Of a stretch of DNA of 64,000 nt, positions 18,972 through 27,679 are shown piece by piece (position 1 is the stretch's first letter; every line of letters begins with the position of its first letter). Made by a program: the position numbers and the translations under genes. The DNA comes from Stappia stellulata DSM 5886. GTDB lineage: Bacteria > Pseudomonadota > Alphaproteobacteria > Rhizobiales > Stappiaceae. The notes beneath the pieces were generated by a model. It was given only the letters and a program-made list of their open reading frames with translations. It was not told where the DNA came from and did no database searches. The stretch is from positions 848,587 to 912,586 of the forward strand of contig NZ_AUIM01000004.1 in the NCBI RefSeq assembly GCF_000423705.1, read 5' to 3'.

Positions 18972-20103
18972 CTACTCGACGTCGGCGATCTCTTCCGCCT
19001 GGCCGCCGAAGGCACGCTGCGCCAGCGTCGCTTCCATGAAGCCATCCAGGTCGCCGTTCAAGACGTCCTGAGGGCTGGTGCTTTCCACGCCGGTCCGCAA
19101 GTCCTTCACAAGCTGATAGGGCTGCAGCACGTAGGAGCGGATCTGGTGGCCCCAGCCGATCGACGTCTTCGAAGACGCTTCCGCATTGGCCTTTTCCTCC
19201 CGCTTCTGCAGCTCCAGCTCGTAGAGACGCGCCTTCAGCATCGACCAGGCACTTGCCCGGTTCTTGTGCTGGGAGCGTTCGCTCTGGCACTGCACCACGA
19301 TCCCGGTCGGCTGGTGGGTGATGCGCACGGCCGAGTCGGTCGTGTTCACATGCTGCCCGCCCGCACCGGACGCCCGATAGGTATCGATCCGGCAGTCGCT
19401 TTCGGCAATATCCACCTCGATGGAATCGTCGATCACGGGATAGACCCAGGCCGAGGCAAAGCTCGTGTGACGACGCGCCTGACTGTCATAGGGCGAAATC
19501 CGCACGAGACGATGCACGCCCGACTCGGTCTTGAGCCAGCCGTAGGCGTTGTCGCCCCTGATCTTGAGCGTCGCGGACTTGATGCCCGCCTCTTCGCCGT
19601 CGTGGATCTCGAGAACCTCGACCTTGTGCCCGTGCTGCTCCGCCCAGCGGGTGTACATGCGAAACAGCATGTTCGCCCAGTCCTGGCTTTCCGTACCGCC
19701 GGCACCGGCGTTGATCTCCAGATAAGCGTCGTTGCCATCGGCCTCGCCGGACAACAGCGACGCGATCTGACGCCGCTGCACATCCGTGCGCAGCGCCTTC
19801 AGCGCGGTTTCCGCCTCGGACACCACGTCGGTGTCACCTTCCGCATCGCCAAGCTCGATGAGTTCGAGATTGTCGTTGAGGTCGGCCTCGAGCTGACGCA
19901 CCCCGTTGATGCTGTCGTCGAGATGCTGACGCTCGCGCATCAGTTTCTGGGCCTGCGTCGGATCGTCCCAAAGGGTCGGGTCCTCGGACGCAGCGTTCAG
20001 TTCGTCGAGTCTGGCAATCGCTTGATCCCAGTCAAAGATGCCTCCTCAGCAGGCTTATGGCCTGCTTGATTTCATCGACCACGGCCTCTGTTTCGGCGCG
20101 CAT
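18972..20103 (-). CDS. prfB: Peptide chain release factor 2, made by programmed +1 frameshift
   Basis: Recognises UGA and UAA stop codons and releases the finished peptide. The gene is in two frames. From ATG at 20103, 23 codons ([20 protein letters not shown] and on to HL) lead to an in-frame TGA at 20034-20032. Skipping the T at 20034 joins the main frame, which runs from 20033 to 18972 (353 residues), giving about 376 residues in total, normal for RF2. The GGQ motif is in SGAGGQHVN. The stop-recognition loop reads SPY (RISPYDS) instead of the SPF of E. coli. The frameshift makes RF2 control its own level. The gene lies upstream of, and convergent with, the ATP-grasp genes. Confidence 0.95.
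20031..20046 (-). promoter_or_regulatory. prfB programmed frameshift signal
   Basis: On the minus strand the DNA reads AGGAGG CAT CTTTGAC: an internal Shine-Dalgarno, 3 nt, then the slippery CTT TGA C. This is the standard RF2 autoregulatory arrangement; low RF2 slows reading of UGA and allows the +1 shift. Confidence 0.95.
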
Positions 20104-20222
20104 CGCAAGTCCTCGCGTTGGTGTTGAATGTGTCGCCATCCGGTTGGATGGAAAGAGGTATCCGGCGAAAGCGCCCCTGCGAACGCCGGAATGGGCGCGA
20201 CCATAGTTGATCCGAAAGTGAC

Positions 20223-20254
20223 GTGCAAACCATCCCGAACCGGGTGGTTTGCAC
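20223..20254 (-). terminator. Hairpin after the PBP1a gene
   Basis: Near-perfect 13-bp stem, GTGCAAACCA.. paired with ..TGGTTTGCAC (one G-T pair), with a 6-nt loop, 14 bp past the mrcA stop. No clear T-run follows. Confidence 0.55.
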
Positions 20255-20267
20255 ATTGGTTTGAGGA

Positions 20268-22727
20268 TCAGTAGAGCCCGCCGGTTCCCGTCATCACCGC
20301 CTGCCCGGCTTCCGGGGAAACCGTGCGCGGAATGCCGATATCGTCCTGGAACCCGATGATCGAATACTCGTCCGGCGGTGCCGTTCCCGGCTTGAAGGCT
20401 TCCAGAATGGTTCCCGGTGTTCCGGCCGCGGCGCGCAAGCCCGTGCGACGGTTGATAGGGATGAGCTGCAGGCCCTTGGGAACGCGGAATTCGACCGGCG
20501 GCTGGTCGGCCAGCGCGTTCTTGACGAACTCGGTGAAGATCGGCGCTGCGACCTGACCACCCGTAGCTCCCCGGCCCATCGACTTGGGATTGTCGTAGCC
20601 GACGAAGACGCCGACGGTCAGGTCGGGCGTAAAGCCGACGAACCAGGCGTCCTTCTCGTCGTTGGTCGTGCCGGTCTTGCCGGCGACCGGGCGGTTGACG
20701 GCCTGGACCTTGGTGGCCGTGCCCCGCAGGACCACACCCTCCATCATGGAGGTGATCTGATAAGCCGTCATCGGGTCGAGCACCTGCTCGCGGTTGTCGA
20801 TCAGCTCGGGCTCGGGCTGGCTTTCCCAGTGATCGGTCGCACAGGTTTCGCAGGTACGCTCCTCGTGGCGGAACACGGTTTTGCCATAGCGATCCTGAAT
20901 GCGATCGATCAGCGTCGGCGTAACCTTGCGCCCACCGTTGGCGATCATCGCGTAGGCGGTGACCATGCGCATGACGGTGGTCTCACCCGCGCCGAGAGAC
21001 ATCGACAGCACCGGCATCATGTCGTCGTAAATGCCGAAGCGCTTGGAGTATTCCGCCACCAGCGGCATCCCCATGTCCTGCGCAAGGCGCACGGTCATGA
21101 CGTTTCGCGACCGTTCAATGCCGAGACGCAGGGTCGACGGACCATAGAACTTTCCGCCGTAGTTCTTCGGTCGCCACATGGGAAGACCGGGCCCCTGGGC
21201 GATCTCGACCGGCGCATCGAGCACAACGCTGGAGGGCGTGTAGCCATTGTCGAGCGCAGCCGCATAAATGAAGGGCTTGAAGGCCGAGCCCGGCTGGCGA
21301 TACGCCTGCGTCGCGCGGTTGAATTCGCTCTGCGCGAAGGAGAAACCGCCGACCATCGCAAGCACGCGACCGGTAAAGGGATCCATTGCGACCAGCGCGC
21401 CCGACACCTTCGGGAACTGACGCAGCTCATAGACCGGCCCGGCGGGGCCGTCGATGGCCTCCACGAAGATCACATCGCCGGGATTGAGCACATCGTTCGC
21501 GCTCTTGGGCGCGCGGCCGCTGACCCGGGCCCACTTCATGCCGGCGAACGGCAGCGAGACGCGTTTGCGCTCGGTGGACAAGTCGCCGCTGATGAGCGTC
21601 TCCGGCTTCAGACCAATCTCGGCCGCCTCCCCGGACACCGACAGCACGACAGCGGTCTGCCACTCGGGGACGTCGGAATAGCCCGGGATTTCGGCAAGAG
21701 CCGCTCCCCAGTCGCCGGCGCCAAGCTCAATCGTCTTTTCCGCGCCGCGCCAGCCGCCCCGCCGGCGGTCAAACGCGATCAGGCCGTCCATCAGCGCCTT
21801 GCGGGCCTTGACCTGCAACTCCGGATCGAGCGTGGAGCGAACCGAAAGCCCGCCCTCGTAGAGACGGTCTTCGCCGTACATCTCGAAAATGCGGCGGCGC
21901 ACCTCCTCGGCGAAATACTCGGACCCGAACAGCTGGGATCCGCGGGTGCGCGGCGTCACGTTGAGCGGCTTGGCCTTGGCTTCCTCGCCGGCGGTGGAAT
22001 CGACAAAGCCGTTCTGCACCATCCGGTCGATCACCCAGTTGCGACGCTCGATCGCGCGCTCGCGATCACGGAACGGGTGATAATTGCTCGGCGCCTTGGG
22101 CAGGGCCGCGAGATAGGCCGCCTCTTCAAGGGTGAGCTCATGCACGGACTTGTCGAAATACAGCAGCGACGCCGCCGCGACGCCATAGGCGCCGAGTCCC
22201 AGATAGATCTCGTTCAGATAGAGTTCGAGGATCTCGTCCTTCGTGTAGGCCTGCTCGATCCTGAGCGACAGGATCGCCTCCTTCACCTTGCGCTCGATGG
22301 ACACCTCGTTGGTCAGAAGAAAGTTCTTCGCAACCTGCTGCGTGATCGTCGAGGCGCCCTGGGGCCGGCGGCCGGTCCCGTAATTCTTGATGTAGGCGAA
22401 GGCAGCGCGCGCGATGCCCTCCGGATCGACGCCCAGATGCGTGTAGAAGTTCTTGTCCTCGGCAGACATGTAAGCCTGCTTGAGCATCTCCGGCACGGCC
22501 TGGATCGGCAGGAACAGGCGGCGTTCCTTGGCGTACTCCGCCATCAACTGGCCGTCAGCGGCATGCACACGCGTCATCACCGGCGGCTCGTAGTTCTTCA
22601 GGGTGGTGTAATCCGGCAGGTCGTCGGTCATTTCCTGCAGATAGATCCACACGCCACCCGCCACCAGAAGCGCGAACACGGCGCCGATGCCGAAGAGATA
22701 GCCGAATAGCTTGATCAGGACTTTCAT
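20268..22727 (-). CDS. mrcA: Penicillin-binding protein 1A (bifunctional)
   Basis: Builds and cross-links peptidoglycan at the periplasmic face. 819 residues: one transmembrane anchor (about 5-28, IKLFGYLFGIGAVFALLVAGGVWIY), a glycosyltransferase domain with the catalytic Glu in SAEDKNFYTHLGVD and the GASTITQQVAKN block, an OB-type insert, and a transpeptidase domain with SxxK as GSAFKPF, SxN as SRN and KTG as AGKTGTTND. A CETC motif (two cysteines) lies before the LDPMTAYQ block, as is common in rhizobial PBP1a. ATG 22727 is chosen because the anchor begins right after it; an ATG 13 codons upstream is possible. It lies between amiC and prfB, a conserved order. Confidence 0.95.
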   Translation of the reverse strand: MKVLIKLFGYLFGIGAVFALLVAGGVWIYLQEMTDDLPDYTTLKNYEPPVMTRVHAADGQLMAEYAKERRLFLPIQAVPEMLKQAYMSAEDKNFYTHLGVDPEGIARAAFAYIKNYGTGRRPQGASTITQQVAKNFLLTNEVSIERKVKEAILSLRIEQAYTKDEILELYLNEIYLGLGAYGVAAASLLYFDKSVHELTLEEAAYLAALPKAPSNYHPFRDRERAIERRNWVIDRMVQNGFVDSTAGEEAKAKPLNVTPRTRGSQLFGSEYFAEEVRRRIFEMYGEDRLYEGGLSVRSTLDPELQVKARKALMDGLIAFDRRRGGWRGAEKTIELGAGDWGAALAEIPGYSDVPEWQTAVVLSVSGEAAEIGLKPETLISGDLSTERKRVSLPFAGMKWARVSGRAPKSANDVLNPGDVIFVEAIDGPAGPVYELRQFPKVSGALVAMDPFTGRVLAMVGGFSFAQSEFNRATQAYRQPGSAFKPFIYAAALDNGYTPSSVVLDAPVEIAQGPGLPMWRPKNYGGKFYGPSTLRLGIERSRNVMTVRLAQDMGMPLVAEYSKRFGIYDDMMPVLSMSLGAGETTVMRMVTAYAMIANGGRKVTPTLIDRIQDRYGKTVFRHEERTCETCATDHWESQPEPELIDNREQVLDPMTAYQITSMMEGVVLRGTATKVQAVNRPVAGKTGTTNDEKDAWFVGFTPDLTVGVFVGYDNPKSMGRGATGGQVAAPIFTEFVKNALADQPPVEFRVPKGLQLIPINRRTGLRAAAGTPGTILEAFKPGTAPPDEYSIIGFQDDIGIPRTVSPEAGQAVMTGTGGLY

Positions 22728-22963
22728 GTAACCGGCTCGTTTGCCCCAATTAGAATTCCAAGACACGCGGGATGTTTCCCCCGTGCGAAACGGCGCCAGG
22801 ACGCGGACGAAGCGGCGGCATACAGGATTCGCCCCCTGCCCCGCCAGCTTCTTAGAGGCCCGTCCGGTGCACCCCGCCGGCCAGCGCCGGCCGAATGACA
22901 GAAACCCTGTCTTTCAACGCACTCTGTCGGCGAGCAATATGGCGATGCTGAGGCGTTTCGGCA

Positions 22964-24262
22964 TCATTGCTCCGCCGGCGCATCCGTGTCGTCGGCCTTG
23001 CCCGCATCCGCGGTCTGCGACAGCGTCATGTTCGCCGCACCGAACCGCCTGGCGAAATAACGGTCGATGGCCGCCACGATGGCGCCGGACATCCGGTCGC
23101 GCCACGCATCGGTCGCCATCAGCTTCTCGTCGAGCTTGTGCGACAGATAGCCCAATTCGACCAGCGCCGAGGGCACATCATGGGCCGTCAGAACCCGGAA
23201 ACCCGCAGAACGATGCGGATTCTTGACGAGCTCCGCCGAGCCGCGCAATTCATCCACCAGCGTACGTGCAAAGAAAAACGAGAATTTCTTCGTCTCCATG
23301 CGCGCCAGGTCGATCAGGATGTCGGTGACGTCGTCAGCCTCGTCCGCAAGGTCGATCCCGGCAATGACATCGGACCGGTTTTCCCGCTCCGCCAGTGCCG
23401 CGGCGATCTCGTCGCTGGCGTTTTCCGAAAGCGTGTAGACACCCGCTCCCCGAACCTGGCTGCGCCCGACGCGCACCGAATCAGCATGAACCGAGACCAG
23501 AAGATCCGCCTGATGGCCACGCGCGATCTTCACCCGCTCGCGAAGCGGGATGAAGATGTCCGTATCGCGGGTCATGCGCACGTCATAGCGGCCGCTTTCC
23601 ATGAGCTTGTCGCGAAGCAGAAGCGAAAAATCGAGGACCACCGCCTTTTCCAGGGTCCCCGCCGTGCCGGTGGCGCCGGTATCAAGACCGCCGTGGCCGG
23701 GATCGAGCACGATCAGCGGACGGCTTGCGTCGGCCTGCGGCTTCAGGCGATCGCCCTTGCGCGCAACGGCCGCGTTTGCAGCACGCGCTTCCGCTGCCGA
23801 GGCCTCCGCCTCGTCGAGGAAAGCCGCACGAGTGGTTTTCACCAGATCGATCACGAAACGGGCCGGCTGATCGGACACCGAAGGAAGCACGAACACCTTG
23901 TCGACCGAAACGGGCTCTGTTGCATCGAGAACGATCCGCGACTTGCCGGCGGCGAACAGGCCGAACCGCCAGTCGGAGACGAGTCCCCGTCCGTCGCGCC
24001 CCGCGACCGGATCAAGGTCGAACGAAACGTGCGGAAGGTCGATGACCACCCGATAGGGATCGGACAGCGTCGAAACCGCGAACTCCACCGGCTTCGTAAG
24101 GTCCATGACGAACCGCGTACGCAGTTCGTCGCCGGCAAGGCGCGCATCGCGCGCCACCGCCGTCACGTCGCTGTCGGCCTGAGCCGAGAAAGCGGCTGTC
24201 CCGAGCCATGCGATCATCGCGGCCGCAACAAGCCGGCTAGCCATGCGCCGAACCAATGCCAT
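22964..24262 (-). CDS. amiC: N-acetylmuramoyl-L-alanine amidase, AMIN plus Amidase_3
   Basis: Cleaves the glycan-peptide bond of peptidoglycan during cell separation. 432 residues: signal peptide (MALVRRMASRLVAAAMIAWL.., Ala-rich, cut near AFSAQA), an AMIN domain (about 35-150) that localises the enzyme, and an Amidase_3 domain (about 180-410). Zinc and catalytic residues are visible: the His of DPGHGG, the Glu of TLEKAVVLD, the His of VSVHAD and the Glu of LVELGYLS. A regulatory helix usually covering the active site lies in the DIAAALAERENRSDVIAGI-like stretch. It is divergent from rne; GTTAACCTT occurs about 80 bp upstream of its start. Confidence 0.94.
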   Translation of the reverse strand: MALVRRMASRLVAAAMIAWLGTAAFSAQADSDVTAVARDARLAGDELRTRFVMDLTKPVEFAVSTLSDPYRVVIDLPHVSFDLDPVAGRDGRGLVSDWRFGLFAAGKSRIVLDATEPVSVDKVFVLPSVSDQPARFVIDLVKTTRAAFLDEAEASAAEARAANAAVARKGDRLKPQADASRPLIVLDPGHGGLDTGATGTAGTLEKAVVLDFSLLLRDKLMESGRYDVRMTRDTDIFIPLRERVKIARGHQADLLVSVHADSVRVGRSQVRGAGVYTLSENASDEIAAALAERENRSDVIAGIDLADEADDVTDILIDLARMETKKFSFFFARTLVDELRGSAELVKNPHRSAGFRVLTAHDVPSALVELGYLSHKLDEKLMATDAWRDRMSGAIVAAIDRYFARRFGAANMTLSQTADAGKADDTDAPAEQ

Positions 24263-24991
24263 TTAAAGTCCGTTTCCAAGAGCGTTTCGCGAAGCGCCAC
24301 CCCACAACACCCCCGACCAAGACTTAGTCATAGGCAAGTTAACCTTTCATTGACAATAGACGGATCAACGCACGCGCCGCAAACCGCGCGGGCCGGCCTT
24401 GCGAGCATACTTGCCATCGCCGGCTCACGCCCGTAAAAGGAAGTGAACGGGTCCCGGTCTCGGAGTTGATTCCAGCCGGGATGTCTTGGTCCCTTGAACG
24501 GCGTCCCGTCAAGCCAACTGTCCTTGCGTCATCCGCGAAAGATCAATTGGCTGCGGAACCCGATCGGGCGAACGAACCGCGTGCACGCTTGCCGCAACCG
24601 CCGCCGACGCCGCCATCGAACATGCGGCCAGGTGGACGGAGCGGTGAAAGCGGTCACACGGAGCGGTGGATCCGGAGGCAACCGTTCGCGCCCGCCAGTT
24701 GCAGGCGCCCATCAGCAGACGCGAATCGTCTGCCTTTTTCAATACCGGCCGGTCGTTTAGGCAGGCACGCGATACATATGGTCAGAATAGGCGCTGCAAT
24801 GAACCTTTGCGCGAAGACGATCCGCAACGGACAAGGACCTGCCCTCTGCGGCACGGGCTCCTCCGTTCGCATCGCCGCGCAGCGCGCCACACCGTCAACA
24901 TTCACAATGAAGAACAGAACGGCCGGTGTTTCGCACATTCGGGCGCGCAATCAGCGCCGCCCCGACGCGACGGTCGTGGAGATCCCCATCT
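24263..24991 (+). other. Long non-coding region: amiC promoter and probable rne leader
   Basis: 729 bp with no supported gene. The part near amiC (24320-24360) is AT-rich and contains GTTAACCTT and a TTGACA hexamer. The rest is GC-rich and precedes rne. An 11-bp direct repeat ACGGAGCGGTG occurs at 24636-24646 and 24658-24668, exactly 22 bp apart. Long 5' leaders used for autoregulation are known for RNase E genes, so a leader here is plausible but not shown. Confidence 0.5.
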
Positions 24992-27553
24992 ATGGCAAAC
25001 AAAATGCTGATCGACGCCGCGCACCCGGAGGAGACCCGGGTTGTCGTCGTGCGTGGCAACAGGGTCGAAGAGTTTGATTTCGAGGCCGCGAATCGCAAAC
25101 AGCTGCGCGGCAACATTTATCTGGCGAAGGTAACCAGGGTCGAGCCGTCGCTTCAGGCGGCGTTCGTCGACTACGGCGGCAACCGCCACGGGTTCCTCGC
25201 CTTCGGCGAAATTCATCCCGACTATTATCAGATCCCGGTCGCCGACCGTCAGGCGCTTCTCGAGGAAGAAGAAGCCGACGCCCGGCGTAACGACGCGGAC
25301 GAGGCGCCCGAAAAGCCGGCCAAACCGTCGCGCCGCCGGGGCAAGGCCGCCAAGGCCGAGACCGAGGACGCAAGCGTGTCCGGCGACGAGACGCCGTCGG
25401 ACGACGACGCCGGCTCCGATACGGAAAACAGCTCCGACGACGAAACCGACGTGGAATCGGTCGGCGCCGAGGACGCGATGGAAGAAGTGCCGCAGCGCGC
25501 ACGCCGCCATCGCAAGCAGTACAAGATCCAGGAAGTGATCAAGCGCCGGCAGGTCCTGCTGGTTCAGGTCGTCAAGGAAGAGCGCGGCAACAAGGGTGCT
25601 GCGCTGACGACTTATCTGTCGCTCGCCGGCCGCTATTCGGTCCTGATGCCGAACACCGCACGTGGTGGCGGGATTTCCCGCAAGATCACCAATCCGACCG
25701 ACCGCAAGCGGCTGAAGAAGATCGCATCGGAACTGGAAGTGCCGCAGGGCATGGGCGTGATCCTGCGCACCGCGGGCGCAAGCCGCACCAAGGCCGAGAT
25801 CAAGCGCGATTTCGAATATCTGATGCGGCTTTGGGAGAATGTTCGAGACCTGACGCTGCAGTCTTCGGCCCCCTATCTCGTCTATGAGGAGGGGTCGCTG
25901 ATCAAGCGTTCGATCCGCGATCTCTACAACAAGGATATCGACCAGGTCCTTGTCGCGGGCGACGAGGGCTACCGCGAGGCCAAGGACTTCATGCGCATGC
26001 TCATGCCGAGCCATGCCAAGAACGTCCAGCCCTACAAGGACGCCACCCCGGTCTTTTCGCGCTTCATGGTCGAATCGCAGCTCGATGCGATGTTCTCGCC
26101 GCAGGTGACGCTGAAATCCGGCGGCTACATCGTCATCAACCAGACGGAAGCGCTAGTCGCCATCGACGTGAACTCGGGCAAGTCGACGCGCGAGCACAAC
26201 ATCGAGGACACCGCCGTCCAGACCAATCTGGAAGCGGCGGAGGAAGTCGCCCGTCAGCTGCGGCTGCGCGATCTTGCCGGTCTCATCGTGATCGATTTCA
26301 TCGACATGGAAGAGAACAAGAACAATCGCGCCGTCGAACGCAAGATGAAGGATTGCCTGAAGAACGACCGCGCCCGCATCCAGGTCGGGCGGATCTCGCA
26401 CTTCGGCCTTCTGGAGATGTCGCGCCAGCGCATCCGCACGGGCGTTCTGGAAAGCTCCATGACCCCCTGCCCGCATTGCCACGGCACGGGCATGATCCGG
26501 TCGGTGGAATCGGTGGCCTTGCATGTTCTGCGCTCGCTGGAAGACCAGCTCCTGAAGGGCGCCACGCACAATCTGATCGTCCGTACGACGACGGAAGCCG
26601 CGCTCTACATTCTCAATCAGAAGCGCTCGCATCTGTCGGATCTCGAAGCGCGCTTCGGCCTCGAGATCGATGTTCAGGCCGGTGCCATGGACAACGGCCA
26701 GCATTACGCCCTGGAGCGCGGCGAGCTTATCGAAGCCCGCCCGGACGATGCCCCGCCGATGGTCCAGCCGTCGAGCATCGAGCCGATCGTGATCGAGCAC
26801 GAAGACGAGGATGAGGGTCAGGACCAGGAGGAGGCTCCGCGCGAACGCTCCGCGCGCGAGGACACCCAGGACGAGGACGGCAACAACCGCAAGCGTCGGC
26901 GCCGGCGCCGGCGCCGCAAGCCTTCGGGCGATGACGCACAGCAGGCCGATGCCGAGACAAATGGCGACGACGACCAGTCGACCGGCGATGCCGGTGCTGC
27001 CTCCGAAAGCGCTGGCGAGGACGAAAGCGACGAGGATCGCGCTCGCCGCAAGCGTCGCCGTGGCCGTCGCGGCGGACGCCGCAGCCGGCGCGATGGCGAG
27101 GGCAACGAGACGTCCGCCGAGGCCTCGGACGGCTCCGGCAATGGCGAGGTCAATGCCGAAGCCGTGACACCGGCAAGCGACGAAGCCCAGTCCGCCGAGC
27201 CACAGGACGCACCGCAGGAGACGCAGACCGCGACTTCCGGCGGCGACGCTGAAACGAGCGAAGCAGCACCCGCAGAACCGGCAGCGGCGGAAGAGCCGGC
27301 TGCGACCGAAGAGCCCATGGCAGCGGCCGCGGACGAGACTGTCGCAGCGCCAGAAGAACCGGCTGCGCCGGCAATGCCGGACAGCGAAGAACCCGCTGTC
27401 GCAGAAAACCCGGCCGCAGAACCGGTCGAACCGGTGGCACCGGCCGAGCCCGTGGTGGTCCGTGAGACCGTCGCCGGTGACGGATCCACTGAAAAAGATG
27501 AAGATCCGGAGCCGAAGCGCTCTGGCTGGTGGCAGCGCCGCAGCTTCTTCTGA
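24992..27553 (+). CDS. rne: Ribonuclease E
   Basis: Single-strand endoribonuclease that starts mRNA decay and processes rRNA and tRNA. 853 residues from ATG 24992 (GGAGA upstream; earlier in-frame codons are not conserved). The S1 domain (MANKMLIDAAHPEETRVVVV..) is split by an acidic insert at about 90-175 (DDDAGSDTENSSDDETDVES), as in other alphaproteobacteria. The catalytic core has the magnesium-binding block around DFIDMEENKNNRAVERKMKDCL and a zinc link CPHC. The second half of the protein (from about 610) is low-complexity: Arg-rich patches (RRRRRRRKPSGDD) that should bind RNA, then a long Ala/Glu/Pro region that scaffolds the degradosome, ending in the conserved SGWWQRRSFF. Confidence 0.95.
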   Translation: MANKMLIDAAHPEETRVVVVRGNRVEEFDFEAANRKQLRGNIYLAKVTRVEPSLQAAFVDYGGNRHGFLAFGEIHPDYYQIPVADRQALLEEEEADARRNDADEAPEKPAKPSRRRGKAAKAETEDASVSGDETPSDDDAGSDTENSSDDETDVESVGAEDAMEEVPQRARRHRKQYKIQEVIKRRQVLLVQVVKEERGNKGAALTTYLSLAGRYSVLMPNTARGGGISRKITNPTDRKRLKKIASELEVPQGMGVILRTAGASRTKAEIKRDFEYLMRLWENVRDLTLQSSAPYLVYEEGSLIKRSIRDLYNKDIDQVLVAGDEGYREAKDFMRMLMPSHAKNVQPYKDATPVFSRFMVESQLDAMFSPQVTLKSGGYIVINQTEALVAIDVNSGKSTREHNIEDTAVQTNLEAAEEVARQLRLRDLAGLIVIDFIDMEENKNNRAVERKMKDCLKNDRARIQVGRISHFGLLEMSRQRIRTGVLESSMTPCPHCHGTGMIRSVESVALHVLRSLEDQLLKGATHNLIVRTTTEAALYILNQKRSHLSDLEARFGLEIDVQAGAMDNGQHYALERGELIEARPDDAPPMVQPSSIEPIVIEHEDEDEGQDQEEAPRERSAREDTQDEDGNNRKRRRRRRRRKPSGDDAQQADAETNGDDDQSTGDAGAASESAGEDESDEDRARRKRRRGRRGGRRSRRDGEGNETSAEASDGSGNGEVNAEAVTPASDEAQSAEPQDAPQETQTATSGGDAETSEAAPAEPAAAEEPAATEEPMAAAADETVAAPEEPAAPAMPDSEEPAVAENPAAEPVEPVAPAEPVVVRETVAGDGSTEKDEDPEPKRSGWWQRRSFF

Positions 27554-27604
27554 AAGGGCATCCGTCGTCTCTTCAAGAGCCACGGGCATCGCCCACGACG
27601 ATAA

Positions 27605-27648
27605 ATGCAAAAAGGGGCGGATCGATTGCGATCCGCCCCTTTTTGCAT
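27605..27648. terminator. Bidirectional terminator between rne and the aminotransferase gene
   Basis: Perfect 20-bp arms (27605-27624 and 27629-27648) with an ATTG loop. The core is AAAAAGGGGCGGATCG with its complement ending in TTTTT, so it works in both directions for the two convergent genes. Confidence 0.93.
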
Positions 27649-27679
27649 GCGTCGCGAGGATTTGCGCTGGCGCGCGCTC

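Noticed and set aside
20829-22709. 626-codon open frame opposite the PBP1a gene
   Set aside because: Antisense to a gene with all PBP1a motifs; low-information composition and no ribosome site.
24350-24380. TTGACA as a -35 element for rne
   Set aside because: No acceptable -10 sequence follows at 16-18 bp, so a promoter cannot be claimed.
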